From contig NZ_JANRHH010000019.1 in the NCBI RefSeq assembly GCF_030433435.1, positions 62,001-126,000 of the forward strand: 64,000 nucleotides of DNA. Direction: 5' to 3'. The stretch comes from Polycladomyces subterraneus. GTDB lineage: Bacteria; Bacillota; Bacilli; Thermoactinomycetales; JIR-001. The notes below the pieces were generated by a model that was not told the DNA's origin, did no database searches, and was given only the letters and a program-made list of their open reading frames with translations. The translations under genes and the position numbers were made by a program. Shown here one piece after another: positions 18,175 through 27,558 of the stretch. The first letter of the stretch is position 1; every line of letters starts with the position of its first letter.

Positions 18175-19221
18175 TCAATCATCCACCCGCATAATCCTGT
18201 CTGTTCCCTTCAATGTCGGCACATCAGCGACGCCGATCCCGAACATAGCGATCCGCAATTCCGTTTCGATCCGTTGTAACTGTTGGGAGATCGCCTCGGG
18301 TGTCGGTTTGGTCGCGGCACGCAAGAGGGCGCGGCCGAATCCGGCCAGGTCGGCACCCAATGCGATTGCTTTGGCCGCTTCCACACCATTGGACAATCCG
18401 CCGCTGGCGATGAGGTAACCGGCGGGGACTTGTTGTCGTGCTTCGCGGATGCAATCGGCGGTGGGCAAACCCCAATCAACGAACGCCTCTGCAGCGGCGG
18501 TCAGTATTGGATCACGGGACCGGTGTTTTTCGACCAAAATCCATGAAGTCCCGCCGGCACCTGCCACATCGACGAATTGAACCCCTGCGTCAAAAAGTCG
18601 TTTGGCCAAATCGCCGTGAATCCCCATCCCAACTTCCTTGACACCGACCGGTATCTCCAGCGTACGGCAAACTTCTTCGATCTTGCTCAGAAGGTGGGCG
18701 AATCGGGTGTTTCCTTCCGGCTGAAATACTTCCTGCATGGCGTTCAGATGCAAAACCAATGCATCAGCTTCGGTCAGTTCGATGATGCGGCGACAGTCGT
18801 CGACATCATAGCCGTATTGGAGCTGAACCGCCCCCAGATTGGCGAGCAACGGGATGTGTGGCGCGTATTTTCTGATTTGAAAGGTATAGGACGTCTCCGG
18901 ATGTTCGATCGCTGCCCGTACGGAGCCCAGACCCATCGCCCATCCGTGTTCTTCGGCGGCTTGGGCGAGGTTTTTGTTGATCTGAAACGCCTCATTCGTC
19001 CCGCCGGTCATGCTGCTGATCAACAGCGGCGCTTTCATCGGTTTGCCGAGAAAAGAGGTGGAGAGGGAGATATCCGTAAAATTGATCTCGGGCAAGGCTT
19101 CATGTCGGAAACGGTATCGCTCCAGGCCTGTGGTAATGCCCCGGCCGGTCACCTCACGATGAAGGACGATCTCGATGTGTTCCGCTTTTCGTTTTTTGGT
19201 CGGTTCCTGGTTCTGAGACAT
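18175..19221 (-). CDS. fni: Type 2 isopentenyl-diphosphate isomerase
   Basis: FMN- and NADPH-dependent enzyme that interconverts IPP and DMAPP in isoprenoid synthesis; 348 residues, the usual length. Family features are KRKAEHIEIVL and GLERYRFRHEALPEI at the N-terminus, LLISSMTGGT, MGLGSVRAA, HLNAMQEVFQPEGN, GVKEVGMG and the flavin phosphate segment IASGGLSNGVEAAKAIALGADLAG. AAAGGA precedes the ATG. It stands alone on the minus strand. Type 2 isomerase fits a mevalonate- or MEP-using Bacillota host. Confidence 0.95.
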   Translation of the reverse strand: MSQNQEPTKKRKAEHIEIVLHREVTGRGITTGLERYRFRHEALPEINFTDISLSTSFLGKPMKAPLLISSMTGGTNEAFQINKNLAQAAEEHGWAMGLGSVRAAIEHPETSYTFQIRKYAPHIPLLANLGAVQLQYGYDVDDCRRIIELTEADALVLHLNAMQEVFQPEGNTRFAHLLSKIEEVCRTLEIPVGVKEVGMGIHGDLAKRLFDAGVQFVDVAGAGGTSWILVEKHRSRDPILTAAAEAFVDWGLPTADCIREARQQVPAGYLIASGGLSNGVEAAKAIALGADLAGFGRALLRAATKPTPEAISQQLQRIETELRIAMFGIGVADVPTLKGTDRIMRVDD

Positions 19222-19329
19222 GCGCAGAATCCTTTCATAATGACAGACTTATGATCGATTATACCCTATTTTGCAGTTGGGAGTATTCAATATTCTAGTA
19301 TCTCGAGACGACTACAATGAGTATCACTG

Positions 19330-19392
19330 TGCAAGTATCGCAAAGCTCAAAAGGTTGCAGATGCTCTGGGTGTACCCCTGTCATCGTCCCGA
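19330..19392 (+). pseudogene. Possible fragment of an XRE helix-turn-helix gene
   Basis: One frame reads KVADALGVPLSS, the end of a typical Cro/CI domain, without start codon or a continuing frame. It is short, so the call is weak. The 19222-19816 gap holds only this and the hydratase remnant. Confidence 0.3.
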
Positions 19393-19550
19393 AGGAAGCC
19401 GCGGATGGAAGTCCTCAGTATTTATATTCTGCCTTCGTTTAAGATAGGGCTATACAGCTTACGGATCATTAGGAGAGACTGAATGAAATCGATCCGTAGG
19501 AATAGCGCCTGGTTTTCTGAAAAGTTCATCAACGGGGTGATCAAAGATTG

Positions 19551-19810
19551 GATGGCGGAGCAGCAGTATTGGATCATCCGGCGAACTCCGTGGTCAGGCT
19601 AGCTAAGATGCTGGCCTTTAAAGGAAAGAAGCTCCTGGCCGGCGAAGTGGTATTCACGTGGGGATCACCGTAGCGATTTTGATGGAAGCCGGAGACGTAG
19701 TGACTGCCAAGCTGGATCAGCTAGGCGATGTGAGGCGTTGTGGTGAAATGATGCAATACCAGAAGTTGGCCGAAGTGCTGTGGTCTACTACTTATAATAC
19801 AACTTTGTAA
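19551..19810 (+). pseudogene. Remnant of a 2-keto-4-pentenoate hydratase family gene
   Basis: The frame from 19551 reads DGGAAVLDHPANSVVRLAKM and then KKLLAGEVVFT. After a one-base shift near 19660 it continues GITVAILMEAGDVVTAKLDQ and LGDV to a stop at 19808. This is the C-terminal third of the hydratase/4-oxalocrotonate decarboxylase fold, normally GHPANSVAWLAN and LAGDIVLSG...AGD. The N-terminal two thirds are gone. It is a decayed trace of an aromatic meta-cleavage or related catabolic gene. Confidence 0.75.
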
Positions 19811-19822
19811 GGTGGGATGACG

Positions 19823-20278
19823 ATGAGTGATTATTTAGTCATGCAATTTGAAATGACCCGAGGACGTTTGCATCAGTTTTTAAACTCAACTTCTGAAGCC
19901 TTATTTGATCAAATGCCAAAAGGGTTTAACAATACGATTCGCTGGAATGTAGGTCATATCTTGACAGTCGCGGACGCATTGTTTGGTTTGAAAGCGGTCC
20001 CTGCGGACTATAAGGAGTTATTCTGGAAGGGTACGAAACCTGCGGATTGGACTGGGGAAGTACCCTCTTTGGAAACGTTAGCTTCTCAGTTGCAGAAACA
20101 GACGTCCCAAATCAAAGAAACATTTACCGACCGGTTAAATGAGAAGTTGGCGAGACCAATTAATCTCAACGGATATCAAATCGAAACGATCGGCTCGGTG
20201 TTTAGTTTCAATAATATGCATGAAGCTGTACATCTGGGTTATATGAATGCATTAAAGCGTGCTATTGAAGGGCAATAA
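19823..20278 (+). CDS. DinB-like four-helix metalloprotein
   Basis: Protein of 151 residues of the DinB/YfiT-like superfamily, four-helix bundles that bind a divalent metal by histidines. The expected ligands can be seen in RWNVGHIL (near residue 45) and NNMHEAVHLGYM (near 135). Members include thiol-dependent transferases (bacillithiol or mycothiol), but most are uncharacterised. The ATG at 19823 is preferred over that at 19817 because AAGGTGGG is correctly spaced from it. A terminator follows at 20301. Confidence 0.82.
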   Translation: MSDYLVMQFEMTRGRLHQFLNSTSEALFDQMPKGFNNTIRWNVGHILTVADALFGLKAVPADYKELFWKGTKPADWTGEVPSLETLASQLQKQTSQIKETFTDRLNEKLARPINLNGYQIETIGSVFSFNNMHEAVHLGYMNALKRAIEGQ

Positions 20279-20300
20279 GAATAAAGAATAGTATAAATAC

Positions 20301-20328
20301 AAGGGTGCCTTTACAGGCGGCCCTTTTT
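20301..20328 (+). terminator. Terminator behind the DinB-like gene
   Basis: AAGGGTGCC and GGCGGCCCTT pair with one bulge and are followed by a T-run. Confidence 0.65.
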
Positions 20329-20504
20329 AAGTAGGAATGCATTTGGTAGGTATTGCTAATCCGATTAAAATGCCAATGAGGAAATCAGATGGGTACTAGT
20401 CTTTCTTGACGTTAGCTTTGTGCTGGCGAAAGTGGTTCAGCCTTGCTACGAAAAAGCGAATCTGTCAAAAGGCTCAAATTTAACGAAAGAGAAAGGATGA
20501 AATC

Positions 20505-21485
20505 ATGCATCATAAACTACCTCCACACATCGCAGACCAATTAGTTTTGCCTGTCATTGCTGCCCCTATGTTTCTTGTTTCGAGTCCAGATATGGTAATC
20601 GAAAGTTGTAAAGCGGGGATTATCGGCTCATTTCCGTTGTTGAATGCGCGTACGGTCGATATATTGGATGACTGGATGAAACGTATTACCGAAGAGCTAG
20701 AGAGGATACGGGTGGATCATCCAAACCACCGCATTGCCCCTTGGGCGGTGAATTTGATCGTACACCGTACCAATAAACGATATGAGGCGGATTTAGACCT
20801 TATCAAGAAATACCAGCCGCCGATTGTGATTACATCGCTCGGTGATCCCACGCCTGTTGTTAACGTCGTGCATGAGTATGGCGGTCTTGTTTTTTCAGAT
20901 GTCAGTACACTTTACCACGCGAAGAAAGCGGCCCGGACTGGAGTCGATGGGTTGATTCTTGTTTGTTCCGGGGCAGGGGGGCATGCCGGAACGATTAACC
21001 CCTTTGCTTTTGTTGGAGAAGTTCGGGAATTTTGGGACGGAATTACCATCCTGGCCGGGTGTCTATCCAGTGGGCGGGATATTCTCGCTGCTAAAGCTCT
21101 AGGGGTGGATTTGGCTTATATGGGAACCCGTTTTATCCCCGCTTCCGAGAGTTTGGCGAGTGAAGACTACAAAAGGATGCTGATCGAGTCAACGCTCGAC
21201 GATTTGATTTATACGGATGCTTTCAGTGGAGTGAATGCCAATTACCTCAAGCCGAGTATTCGAAGAGCCGGTCTTGACCCGGAACAGCTTCAAAAGAAAG
21301 AGTCTGTCGATTTCTCTGAGTTGAACCAGTCCGATGCAAAAGCATGGAGGGATATCTGGTCTGCAGGGCAAGGTGTAGGGCAGATCAAGCGGGTACAAAC
21401 TGTTGCTGAAATTGTTGCAGATCTCCGGCGAGAGTACGACGAAGCCCTCAGCAATTTCCGTCACGCATCTCTTGAGCCTTTTTGA
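20505..21485 (+). CDS. Nitronate monooxygenase family protein
   Basis: FMN-dependent TIM-barrel oxygenase of 326 residues. LPVIAAPMFLVSSPDMVIES at the N-terminus and the segment CSGAGGHAGTINPFAFVGEV match the family, in which the His of GGHAG is near the flavin and takes part in catalysis. The phosphate-binding region is LAGCLSSGRDILAAKALGVDLAYMGTRF. Such enzymes detoxify alkyl nitronates such as propionate 3-nitronate. GAAAGGATG precedes the ATG. It appears to be monocistronic; the next gene is 236 bases away. Confidence 0.9.
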   Translation: MHHKLPPHIADQLVLPVIAAPMFLVSSPDMVIESCKAGIIGSFPLLNARTVDILDDWMKRITEELERIRVDHPNHRIAPWAVNLIVHRTNKRYEADLDLIKKYQPPIVITSLGDPTPVVNVVHEYGGLVFSDVSTLYHAKKAARTGVDGLILVCSGAGGHAGTINPFAFVGEVREFWDGITILAGCLSSGRDILAAKALGVDLAYMGTRFIPASESLASEDYKRMLIESTLDDLIYTDAFSGVNANYLKPSIRRAGLDPEQLQKKESVDFSELNQSDAKAWRDIWSAGQGVGQIKRVQTVAEIVADLRREYDEALSNFRHASLEPF

Positions 21486-21721
21486 CCCAACAGCTCCACC
21501 ATGCATGTTTACTGATGGGTGGCCAAGAATAGCTCTGTTCGGGTCCGATGATGAGAGGCCGGAAATAGTTTGGAAGCAAAAGACGAGCCGTCGAGGAAAA
21601 AACGTAAATTCACTACGCTGGTGGTCATACCGTTCGAATTGACGTTTCAGTTCAAAAAGTAGGGCAATTGCGTTAAAATAAACAAGCGGTCGTTTGTAGC
21701 GGGGAGAACGGGGAGAGTGTC

Positions 21722-22216
21722 ATGCGGGAGATGATCGTTTGGAGGAATGAGGGAAAGCGGTTTCAATGTCGTGCGGCGGGAGTGGCCATTCACCAGGGAC
21801 GCGTGCTGGTTCACAAAGAAAAGGGTCAATCCCATTGTTCCCTGCCCGGCGGCAGGGTTGAGTGGGGCGAGTCCATCGTCGATGCGCTTCGTCGGGAGAT
21901 GCAGGAAGAGTTATGTGTAGAAGTGACAGTGGAACGATTGGGATGGATCATCGAAAATTTCTTCACGTTTGAGGGAGAAGCGTATCACGAGATAGGGTTT
22001 TACTATCTGATGCGGTTACCCGGTGACACGCCTTTTCTGGATGAAGCCGCACCCTTTTCCATGGCGGAAACTCATCTGTTGTTTCGTTGGGCGCCCCTTT
22101 CGCAGCTCGAAAATGAAGCATTTTATCCGATCTGTTTGCGAGAAGGGATAAGAGAGTTGCGTGATGGCGTGGTCCATTTCATTGAAAGAGAAAACCAAAT
22201 CATACAACGGTGCTGA
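21722..22216 (+). CDS. Nudix hydrolase
   Basis: A 164-residue pyrophosphohydrolase. The Nudix box is complete: GGRVEWGESIVDALRREMQE followed by EL, giving Gx5Ex7REUxEEx. The substrate is some nucleoside diphosphate linked to another group; no subfamily feature is visible. The gene ends 14 bases before the dienoyl-CoA reductase start, so the two are likely one operon. TAAAAT upstream at about 21673 could be a -10 box. Confidence 0.92.
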   Translation: MREMIVWRNEGKRFQCRAAGVAIHQGRVLVHKEKGQSHCSLPGGRVEWGESIVDALRREMQEELCVEVTVERLGWIIENFFTFEGEAYHEIGFYYLMRLPGDTPFLDEAAPFSMAETHLLFRWAPLSQLENEAFYPICLREGIRELRDGVVHFIERENQIIQRC

Positions 22217-22230
22217 AAGGAGAGAAAACC

Positions 22231-23004
22231 ATGACCGTTGAAAATCGAGTGGTGATCGTCACGGGAGGCAGCAGCGGGATCGGAAAAGGCATTGCTCGCG
22301 TTTTGTGTGAAAAGGGGTACCGGGTGGCGATTACCGGCCGAGATGCGGAGAAATTGGAGCGCGCCCGGTCGGAAATTGAAAAAAGCGATGGGCAAGTGCT
22401 GACGATCCCGATGGATGTGCGCAACGTGGAGCAAGTGGGGGAGATGATCCGCCGGACCAAGGAGTCATTCGGACAAATCGACGGTTTGGTCAACAACGCG
22501 GCAGGCAACTTTTTGGTCAAGGCGGAGGAATTATCGCTGAACGGTTGGAAAGCGGTGATCGACATCGTTTTGAACGGGACGTGGTACTGCACACAAGCGT
22601 TAGCCAAAGAGTGGATTGCCGATGGTACCCGCGGCTCCATCGTCAATATCGTGGCCACTTATGCGTGGACCGGTGCGGCGGGGGTGGTCCATTCCGCGGC
22701 AGCCAAAGCGGGGGTATTGGCCATGAGCCGGTCGCTCGCGGTGGAATGGGGGAGCCGTTATGGAATCCGTATCAATTGCGTGGCACCGGGTCCGATTGAA
22801 AACACAGGAGGAACGGAGAAACTGATCGCTTCTGAGCAAGCTTACCGCCACTTGCTCCAAACCATCCCGGCCAAACGGCTCGGCCGACCCGAAGAAGTGG
22901 GGAATCTGGTAGCGTTTTTGCTTTCGCCTGAAGCGGAATACATCAATGGCGATTGTGTGACGATTGATGCCGGGTTTTGGATGACCGGCTCCCGGTTGAT
23001 GTGA
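22231..23004 (+). CDS. fadH: 2,4-dienoyl-CoA reductase-like SDR
   Basis: Short-chain dehydrogenase of 257 residues resembling Bacillus YkuF/FadH. TGGSSGIGKGIA is the cofactor motif near residue 12 and NNAAGNF the second Rossmann motif. The family segment LNGWKAVIDIVLNGTW and VNIVATYAWTGAAGVVHSAA AKAGV replace the classical YxxxK Tyr with the arrangement typical of dienoyl-CoA reductases. It removes conjugated double bonds during oxidation of unsaturated fatty acids. The ATG at 22231 follows GAAAGGAGAG. Its link to the Nudix gene is positional only. Confidence 0.88.
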   Translation: MTVENRVVIVTGGSSGIGKGIARVLCEKGYRVAITGRDAEKLERARSEIEKSDGQVLTIPMDVRNVEQVGEMIRRTKESFGQIDGLVNNAAGNFLVKAEELSLNGWKAVIDIVLNGTWYCTQALAKEWIADGTRGSIVNIVATYAWTGAAGVVHSAAAKAGVLAMSRSLAVEWGSRYGIRINCVAPGPIENTGGTEKLIASEQAYRHLLQTIPAKRLGRPEEVGNLVAFLLSPEAEYINGDCVTIDAGFWMTGSRLM

Positions 23005-23049
23005 GGAAAGCTTTATCCGGCAGGAAGAAGACTCCTGTCGAGCGATTCT

Positions 23050-23218
23050 AGGGCGTGTCTGACACGAGGATCAAACCGCGGGCAATTTCCTCTAAGCGAA
23101 GCTACTTTGCCCGCGTCCTGCGTTCCCGGGTTCGGAGTGGTTATGATCTGCTTCCTAGCAGGGTGTAAGTGGAGTGGGCCGGGAAAGCAATGCGGACAAT
23201 AGTGATCAGACATGCCCT
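23050..23218. mobile_element. MITE-like element, copy 1
   Basis: A 169-base intergenic element bounded by AGGGCGTGTCTGA and its inverted copy TCAGACATGCCCT (12 of 13 match), each flanked by TA. It has an internal palindrome GCGGGCAA / TTGCCCGC. No coding capacity is seen. Parts of it recur at 29588, 46617 and 52481: for instance GTAAGTGGAG and GAAAGCAATGCGGACA are shared with the 46617 copy. The rest of the 23005-23369 gap holds nothing recognisable. Confidence 0.7.
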
Positions 23219-23369
23219 AATCGTTAAAGTATCGGGAGACAGCTGTTCACGCAAGTTTTAGTCTGAATATTATGAATATTATCGGTTTGCTTTTGCTATC
23301 AAATGCTGTGATAGTTGGTGTGATCTAGTCCAAACTATACAGAAATAAGACTCTAACGGGGACTTCAGA

Positions 23370-24770
23370 ATGAAGCCAAAACATCGGCGGCAAAGAAAAC
23401 TGATCGGAATTCTCCTCACTCTGGCGGTAGTGGCGTCTGCCATCATCTACCGCCCGGTCCTGGCGGATTGGTGGATGGCTTTTCAACCGGCACGCTTTTC
23501 TCAGTTGAAGCTGGGAGATCGAATATTGATCGCAGCACCGCATCCCGACGATGAAACGATTGCAACGGGAGGTGTGATTCAGCGGGCACTCCGACAAGGG
23601 AAGCGGGTCATCGTGGTGTGGATGACCACCGGTGACGGCTATCGATTGGCAGTGGAACGGGATTTTGGCATTCTCCGACCATTGCCGGCCAACTATCGGG
23701 AATTGGGCTTGCTTCGCCATCGGGAGACATTGCAGGCCGGACACCGGTTGGGCTTGAAAAACGGGGAGATGCTGTTTTTGGGATTTCCCGACGGAGGAAC
23801 TCGTGCCTTGTGGACCGATCACTGGGACTTCACACATCCCTATCAAGCTCTGAACGGGTCGGCCAAAGTGCCGTATTCGTTTGCATATGCGCCCGGTGTT
23901 CCTTATTGTGGCGAACAGGCCGTGCGGGAATGGGTGGAACTGATTCGCCGATACCGTCCTACGGACGTGTTTTATCCAGATCCCAATGATAATCATCCCG
24001 ATCACTGGGGAACGGGGGCCTTTGTGCAGTATGCCTTGGCACAATTGCGCTTGCCGGTAAAAGAGTGGACGTACCTGGTGCATCGGGGTGATTACCCTCA
24101 ACCGTGGCTGTACGACCCCTATCTGAAACTGCACCCGCCCTATTTGTTTCACAACGAAGGAACCAAATGGGTGGAGGAGCAGGTTGATAAGGAGGAGGAA
24201 GTTCGGAAAAACGCGGCTCTGCATCAATATGCCTCTCAGGAGAAAGTGCTGGGATGGTTTTTGGAGGCGTTTGTCAGGAAAGATGAGGTATTTGGTCAAT
24301 ATCCGAAGCCATACATCCAGATGATCCGTGGAGGGCTTAGTGGGGGAAAATGGCTGTTTCGTGACCCGGAGAACGGTGTGTGGCACCGCTGGTTGCATCC
24401 GGACGGAGATATCGAGCAGGTGGGCATGATGGACGACACGGAAAGGGTGTGGTTCGGTCTGCAAACAGCCGCTCCCATTTCACAGCGTATGCGCTATACG
24501 ATTCATGCCCGGCTGTTTGCTGCCGATGGCGTCAGGCGGTTGGATTGGTCCGTCTCGGAAGGCCATTTGCAAGCGGAGCGTTTGGCATTTAATAGCCTGT
24601 CTTTGCCGAAGGGGAACCTTGTGCGGATTCACGGCAATGAAATGTGGGTGGGCGTACCCCGGTTCCTATTTCAAGGCGTGGACCAAATCTTCCTTTCCAC
24701 TGAGAGCGAAGAGGGTGGCCGCCAGATCGATCGGACTGGTTGGAGGATGGTGCGGTATCGCGGTGGGTAA
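23370..24770 (+). CDS. Membrane-anchored PIG-L family deacetylase
   Basis: Protein of 466 residues. A basic N-terminus and one hydrophobic segment (LIGILLTLAVVASAIIY, residues 11-27) predict a signal anchor with the catalytic part outside. The zinc motif APHPDDETIATGG of LmbE/PIG-L deacetylases follows at about residue 57, and YPDPNDNHPDHWGT carries the further His-x-x-His pair. The family removes N-acetyl groups from sugars such as N-acetylglucosamine. The C-terminal 150 residues are unassigned. The next two genes encode an exported phosphatase-like protein and an exported hexosaminidase, which suggests joint work on cell-wall or environmental amino sugars. Confidence 0.85.
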   Translation: MKPKHRRQRKLIGILLTLAVVASAIIYRPVLADWWMAFQPARFSQLKLGDRILIAAPHPDDETIATGGVIQRALRQGKRVIVVWMTTGDGYRLAVERDFGILRPLPANYRELGLLRHRETLQAGHRLGLKNGEMLFLGFPDGGTRALWTDHWDFTHPYQALNGSAKVPYSFAYAPGVPYCGEQAVREWVELIRRYRPTDVFYPDPNDNHPDHWGTGAFVQYALAQLRLPVKEWTYLVHRGDYPQPWLYDPYLKLHPPYLFHNEGTKWVEEQVDKEEEVRKNAALHQYASQEKVLGWFLEAFVRKDEVFGQYPKPYIQMIRGGLSGGKWLFRDPENGVWHRWLHPDGDIEQVGMMDDTERVWFGLQTAAPISQRMRYTIHARLFAADGVRRLDWSVSEGHLQAERLAFNSLSLPKGNLVRIHGNEMWVGVPRFLFQGVDQIFLSTESEEGGRQIDRTGWRMVRYRGG

Positions 24771-24852
24771 GCAGTTTTTTGGCTGCACCCCTTTCAATTG
24801 TTTCGGAATTATTTTACAATTTAAGAGAAACTGGCGAAAGGAGGGGCAGCGA

Positions 24853-25698
24853 CTGAAACACTTGCGTATTGGGCTGGTGATCATGTGTCTGTACGGAATG
24901 GTCATGGCCTTACCGACGACGGCGGGGGCTAAAGAGGAACACTCACGACCACTTCATGTCGTCACGTACAATATCCAGCACGGGGCCAATCACCACGGAC
25001 AGCTGGATTTGGAAACCATTGCGGAAAACTTGCAGTCCAGTGAGGCGGACGTGATCACCTTGCAGGAGGTGGACAAGCACTGGTCGGAGCGGAGCCGGTT
25101 TGTGGATGAGGCGGCGTGGCTGGGGGAACGGCTGGGGATGCAAGTGAGGTTTGCGCCCATTTATTCTCTCGATCCTCTTCGCGAGGGCGAGCCGCGGCGA
25201 GAGTATGGATTGGCCATATTGAGCCGTTATCCAATCGTCTCCTTTGAAAACCACGAATTGTCCCGTATCAGTTCACAGGAACCGGACAAAGGGGTGCAGA
25301 AACTACCAGGATTTCCGGAGGCGGTCATCAATGTCCGTGGTGTGAAGGTGCATGTCTTTTCCACCCATTTGTCGTTGAATCCAGACGTGCGTATGTTGGA
25401 AACAGAAGAGATGCTGGAAATCATTCACCGGAGAGAAGGTCCCGTCATTTTGACCGGAGATATGAATGCAGAACCAGGGTCGCCGGAAATGAAACGGTTG
25501 AGCGCAGAAATGACGGATGCCTTTGCGGTGGGGGGAGACGGCGCTGGTTGGACGTATCCAGTTCCCGCACCGGTGAAGCGGATCGATGATGTGTTTGTGT
25601 CGTCTGACGTGCGGGTGGAATCCTGTGAAGTGTTGCCGGTGGAGGGCTCGGATCATTATCCCGTGTCGGCCCGTCTGTCCGTCGAAAAAAGTGAATGA
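24853..25698 (+). CDS. Exported endonuclease/exonuclease/phosphatase family protein
   Basis: Metal-dependent phosphodiesterase or phosphatase fold of about 281 residues. VVTYNIQHGAN, TLQEVDKHW, HVFSTHLSLNP, ILTGDMNAEPGS and GSDHYPVSARL are the conserved metal- and phosphate-binding segments of the EEP family. A signal peptide is clear at the N-terminus (hydrophobic core LVIMCLYGMVMALP, cleavage after AGA). The start is uncertain: AGGAGGGG is best spaced for a CTG at 24853, with a TTG and a GTG just downstream as alternatives. It ends 12 bases before the hexosaminidase gene. Substrate unknown. Confidence 0.82.
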   Translation: MKHLRIGLVIMCLYGMVMALPTTAGAKEEHSRPLHVVTYNIQHGANHHGQLDLETIAENLQSSEADVITLQEVDKHWSERSRFVDEAAWLGERLGMQVRFAPIYSLDPLREGEPRREYGLAILSRYPIVSFENHELSRISSQEPDKGVQKLPGFPEAVINVRGVKVHVFSTHLSLNPDVRMLETEEMLEIIHRREGPVILTGDMNAEPGSPEMKRLSAEMTDAFAVGGDGAGWTYPVPAPVKRIDDVFVSSDVRVESCEVLPVEGSDHYPVSARLSVEKSE

Positions 25699-25710
25699 GG
25701 GGGAAAGGGA

Positions 25711-27522
25711 GTGAACGTTCGGCGATCTGTGGCGTTATGGATGATTGGGAGTTTGGTGTTGTCGCTATTCTCGTTCCCCGTGTTTGCTGCACAATCAGAT
25801 CGAGCCTCGGACCCTGTTTCGCTGTTGAAACAAATGAGCTTGGAAGAAAAAGTGGGCCAGATGATAATGGTGGGGTTTTACGGCAGTGAGCCCAATGCGG
25901 ACATCGAGCGGCTGATCCGGGATGCCCATGCTGGCGGCGTGATTTTATTCGCCTACAGCCAAAACGTGGTGGATCCGGTACAGACAGCCCACCTGACCAA
26001 CGGCTTGCAATCGTTGGCGCAAGAAACGCGCCTGGGTGTGCCGCTCTTGATTTCCACCGACCAGGAGGGCGGCGTTGTGGCCAGACTGACGACCGGTGCC
26101 ACCGAATGGGCCGGTAATATGGCGCTGGGTGCGACGCGGAAAGCCGATTACGCCTACCAAGCGGCCAAGATGACCGGTGAAGAACTACGCGCCGTCGGAA
26201 TCAACATGAACTTGGCTCCTGATTTGGACGTCAATGTCAACCCGGCCAATCCCGTCATCGGGGTCCGCTCCTTTGGAGAGAACCCCCAACTGGTGGCGGA
26301 CATGGGAACGGCAGCGATTCACGGATATCAGGAGAACGTGATCGCGACCGGGAAACACTTTCCCGGACACGGGGACACCGATGTCGATTCCCATTTGGGA
26401 TTACCGGTGATCAACAAGAGCCGGGAAGAATTGGAGAAAGTGGAGCTGGTGCCATTTAAACGGGCGATTGCCGAAGGAATCGATGCCATCATGACAGCAC
26501 ACATCCACGTCCCCGCTTTGGATGACACGCCCGATCTGCCTGCTACTTTGTCCCGCCCCATCTTGACCGGCCTGTTGCGACAGGAGCTGGGCTTTCGGGG
26601 GTTGATCATCACTGACGCGATGACGATGGCGGGTGTGGCCAACTATTTCGGAGGTGTACCCAAAGCGGCAGTAAAAGCGGTACAGGCCGGAGCGGACATC
26701 CTCCTGCTCACGCCGGCGCTGAAGACGGACGAGCAGATGGCGGTGTACCAAGCGGTACTGGAGGCGGCCCGAAAAGGGGAGATTCCCGCGGAGCAAATCG
26801 ATCAATCGGTGTTGCGCATCTTGAAGGTCAAAGCGAAATACGGATTGTTTGAACATCACTTCGTCGATCCGGCTGATATTCCTGATCATGTCGCAACGGA
26901 GAAGCACCTGCGCACCTCGATGAAAATTGCTCGGTCTTCAATCACGCTGGTCAAAAATGAGAACAATCTGTTGCCGCTTCACTTAAAACCGGAACAGAAA
27001 CTGGGGATCATCAGCCAGTTCTCCCTAATCGATCGTGTTCATCCGTACCACGCTAATGCGACGGAAATCTACCATAGCCAAGTCAATCCTTCCGATGCGG
27101 ATATTCAAGCAGCGGTGGACATGGCCAAAACACAGGATGTATTGCTGGTCGGAACCTACAATGCGACTGCCAACCCGCAACAGGTGAAACTGGTGAAAGC
27201 GCTCCAAGAATTGCACAAGCCGATGGTCGTGATCGCGTTCCGCAATCCGTACGACATCCAGGCGTTCCCTGATGTGCCTGCCTATCTCGCCGCATACGGC
27301 TTCCGCTCTGTATCGCTCCAGGCGGCGGTGGAAACGGTGTTCGGGGATAACCAACCGAAAGGGCGGTTGCCTGTCACCATTCCGGGTTTGTACCCCTACG
27401 GCCACGGATTGCGTTACGATTGGGACGGTACGGATGAGACATCCGACCAACTCTCTACAAGTCAGATGGATGCCAACAGTTCAAAGGAAGTTCAACTGCA
27501 AGAGCAGGACAGCTCAAAATAA
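25711..27522 (+). CDS. nagZ: Exported beta-N-acetylhexosaminidase, GH3 family
   Basis: Glycoside hydrolase of 603 residues that removes terminal N-acetylglucosamine, in Bacillales chiefly from muropeptides. Signal peptide: residues 1-27, cleaved after VFAA. The GH3 barrel shows STDQEGGVVARL, then KHFPGHGDTDVDSH with the His-Asp dyad used as acid/base in the NagZ branch, and the nucleophile segment ITDAMTMAGVA. A C-terminal domain (about residues 400-565) as in YbbD follows. The GTG start has GGGGGAAAGGGA upstream. A terminator follows nine bases after the stop, closing this three-gene group. Confidence 0.93.
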   Translation: MNVRRSVALWMIGSLVLSLFSFPVFAAQSDRASDPVSLLKQMSLEEKVGQMIMVGFYGSEPNADIERLIRDAHAGGVILFAYSQNVVDPVQTAHLTNGLQSLAQETRLGVPLLISTDQEGGVVARLTTGATEWAGNMALGATRKADYAYQAAKMTGEELRAVGINMNLAPDLDVNVNPANPVIGVRSFGENPQLVADMGTAAIHGYQENVIATGKHFPGHGDTDVDSHLGLPVINKSREELEKVELVPFKRAIAEGIDAIMTAHIHVPALDDTPDLPATLSRPILTGLLRQELGFRGLIITDAMTMAGVANYFGGVPKAAVKAVQAGADILLLTPALKTDEQMAVYQAVLEAARKGEIPAEQIDQSVLRILKVKAKYGLFEHHFVDPADIPDHVATEKHLRTSMKIARSSITLVKNENNLLPLHLKPEQKLGIISQFSLIDRVHPYHANATEIYHSQVNPSDADIQAAVDMAKTQDVLLVGTYNATANPQQVKLVKALQELHKPMVVIAFRNPYDIQAFPDVPAYLAAYGFRSVSLQAAVETVFGDNQPKGRLPVTIPGLYPYGHGLRYDWDGTDETSDQLSTSQMDANSSKEVQLQEQDSSK

Positions 27523-27530
27523 ATGGAACC

Positions 27531-27558
27531 GGCCGACCATTAACATGGTCGGCCTTTG
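27531..27558 (+). terminator. Terminator behind the hexosaminidase gene
   Basis: A perfect ten-base-pair stem GGCCGACCAT / ATGGTCGGCC with TAAC loop, followed by TTTGTT. Confidence 0.88.

Noticed and set aside
21560..21660. Thirty-codon frame from a TTG ending KKRKFTTLVVIPFELTFQFK
   Set aside because: Weak start, poor spacing of a possible ribosome site and no second line of evidence.
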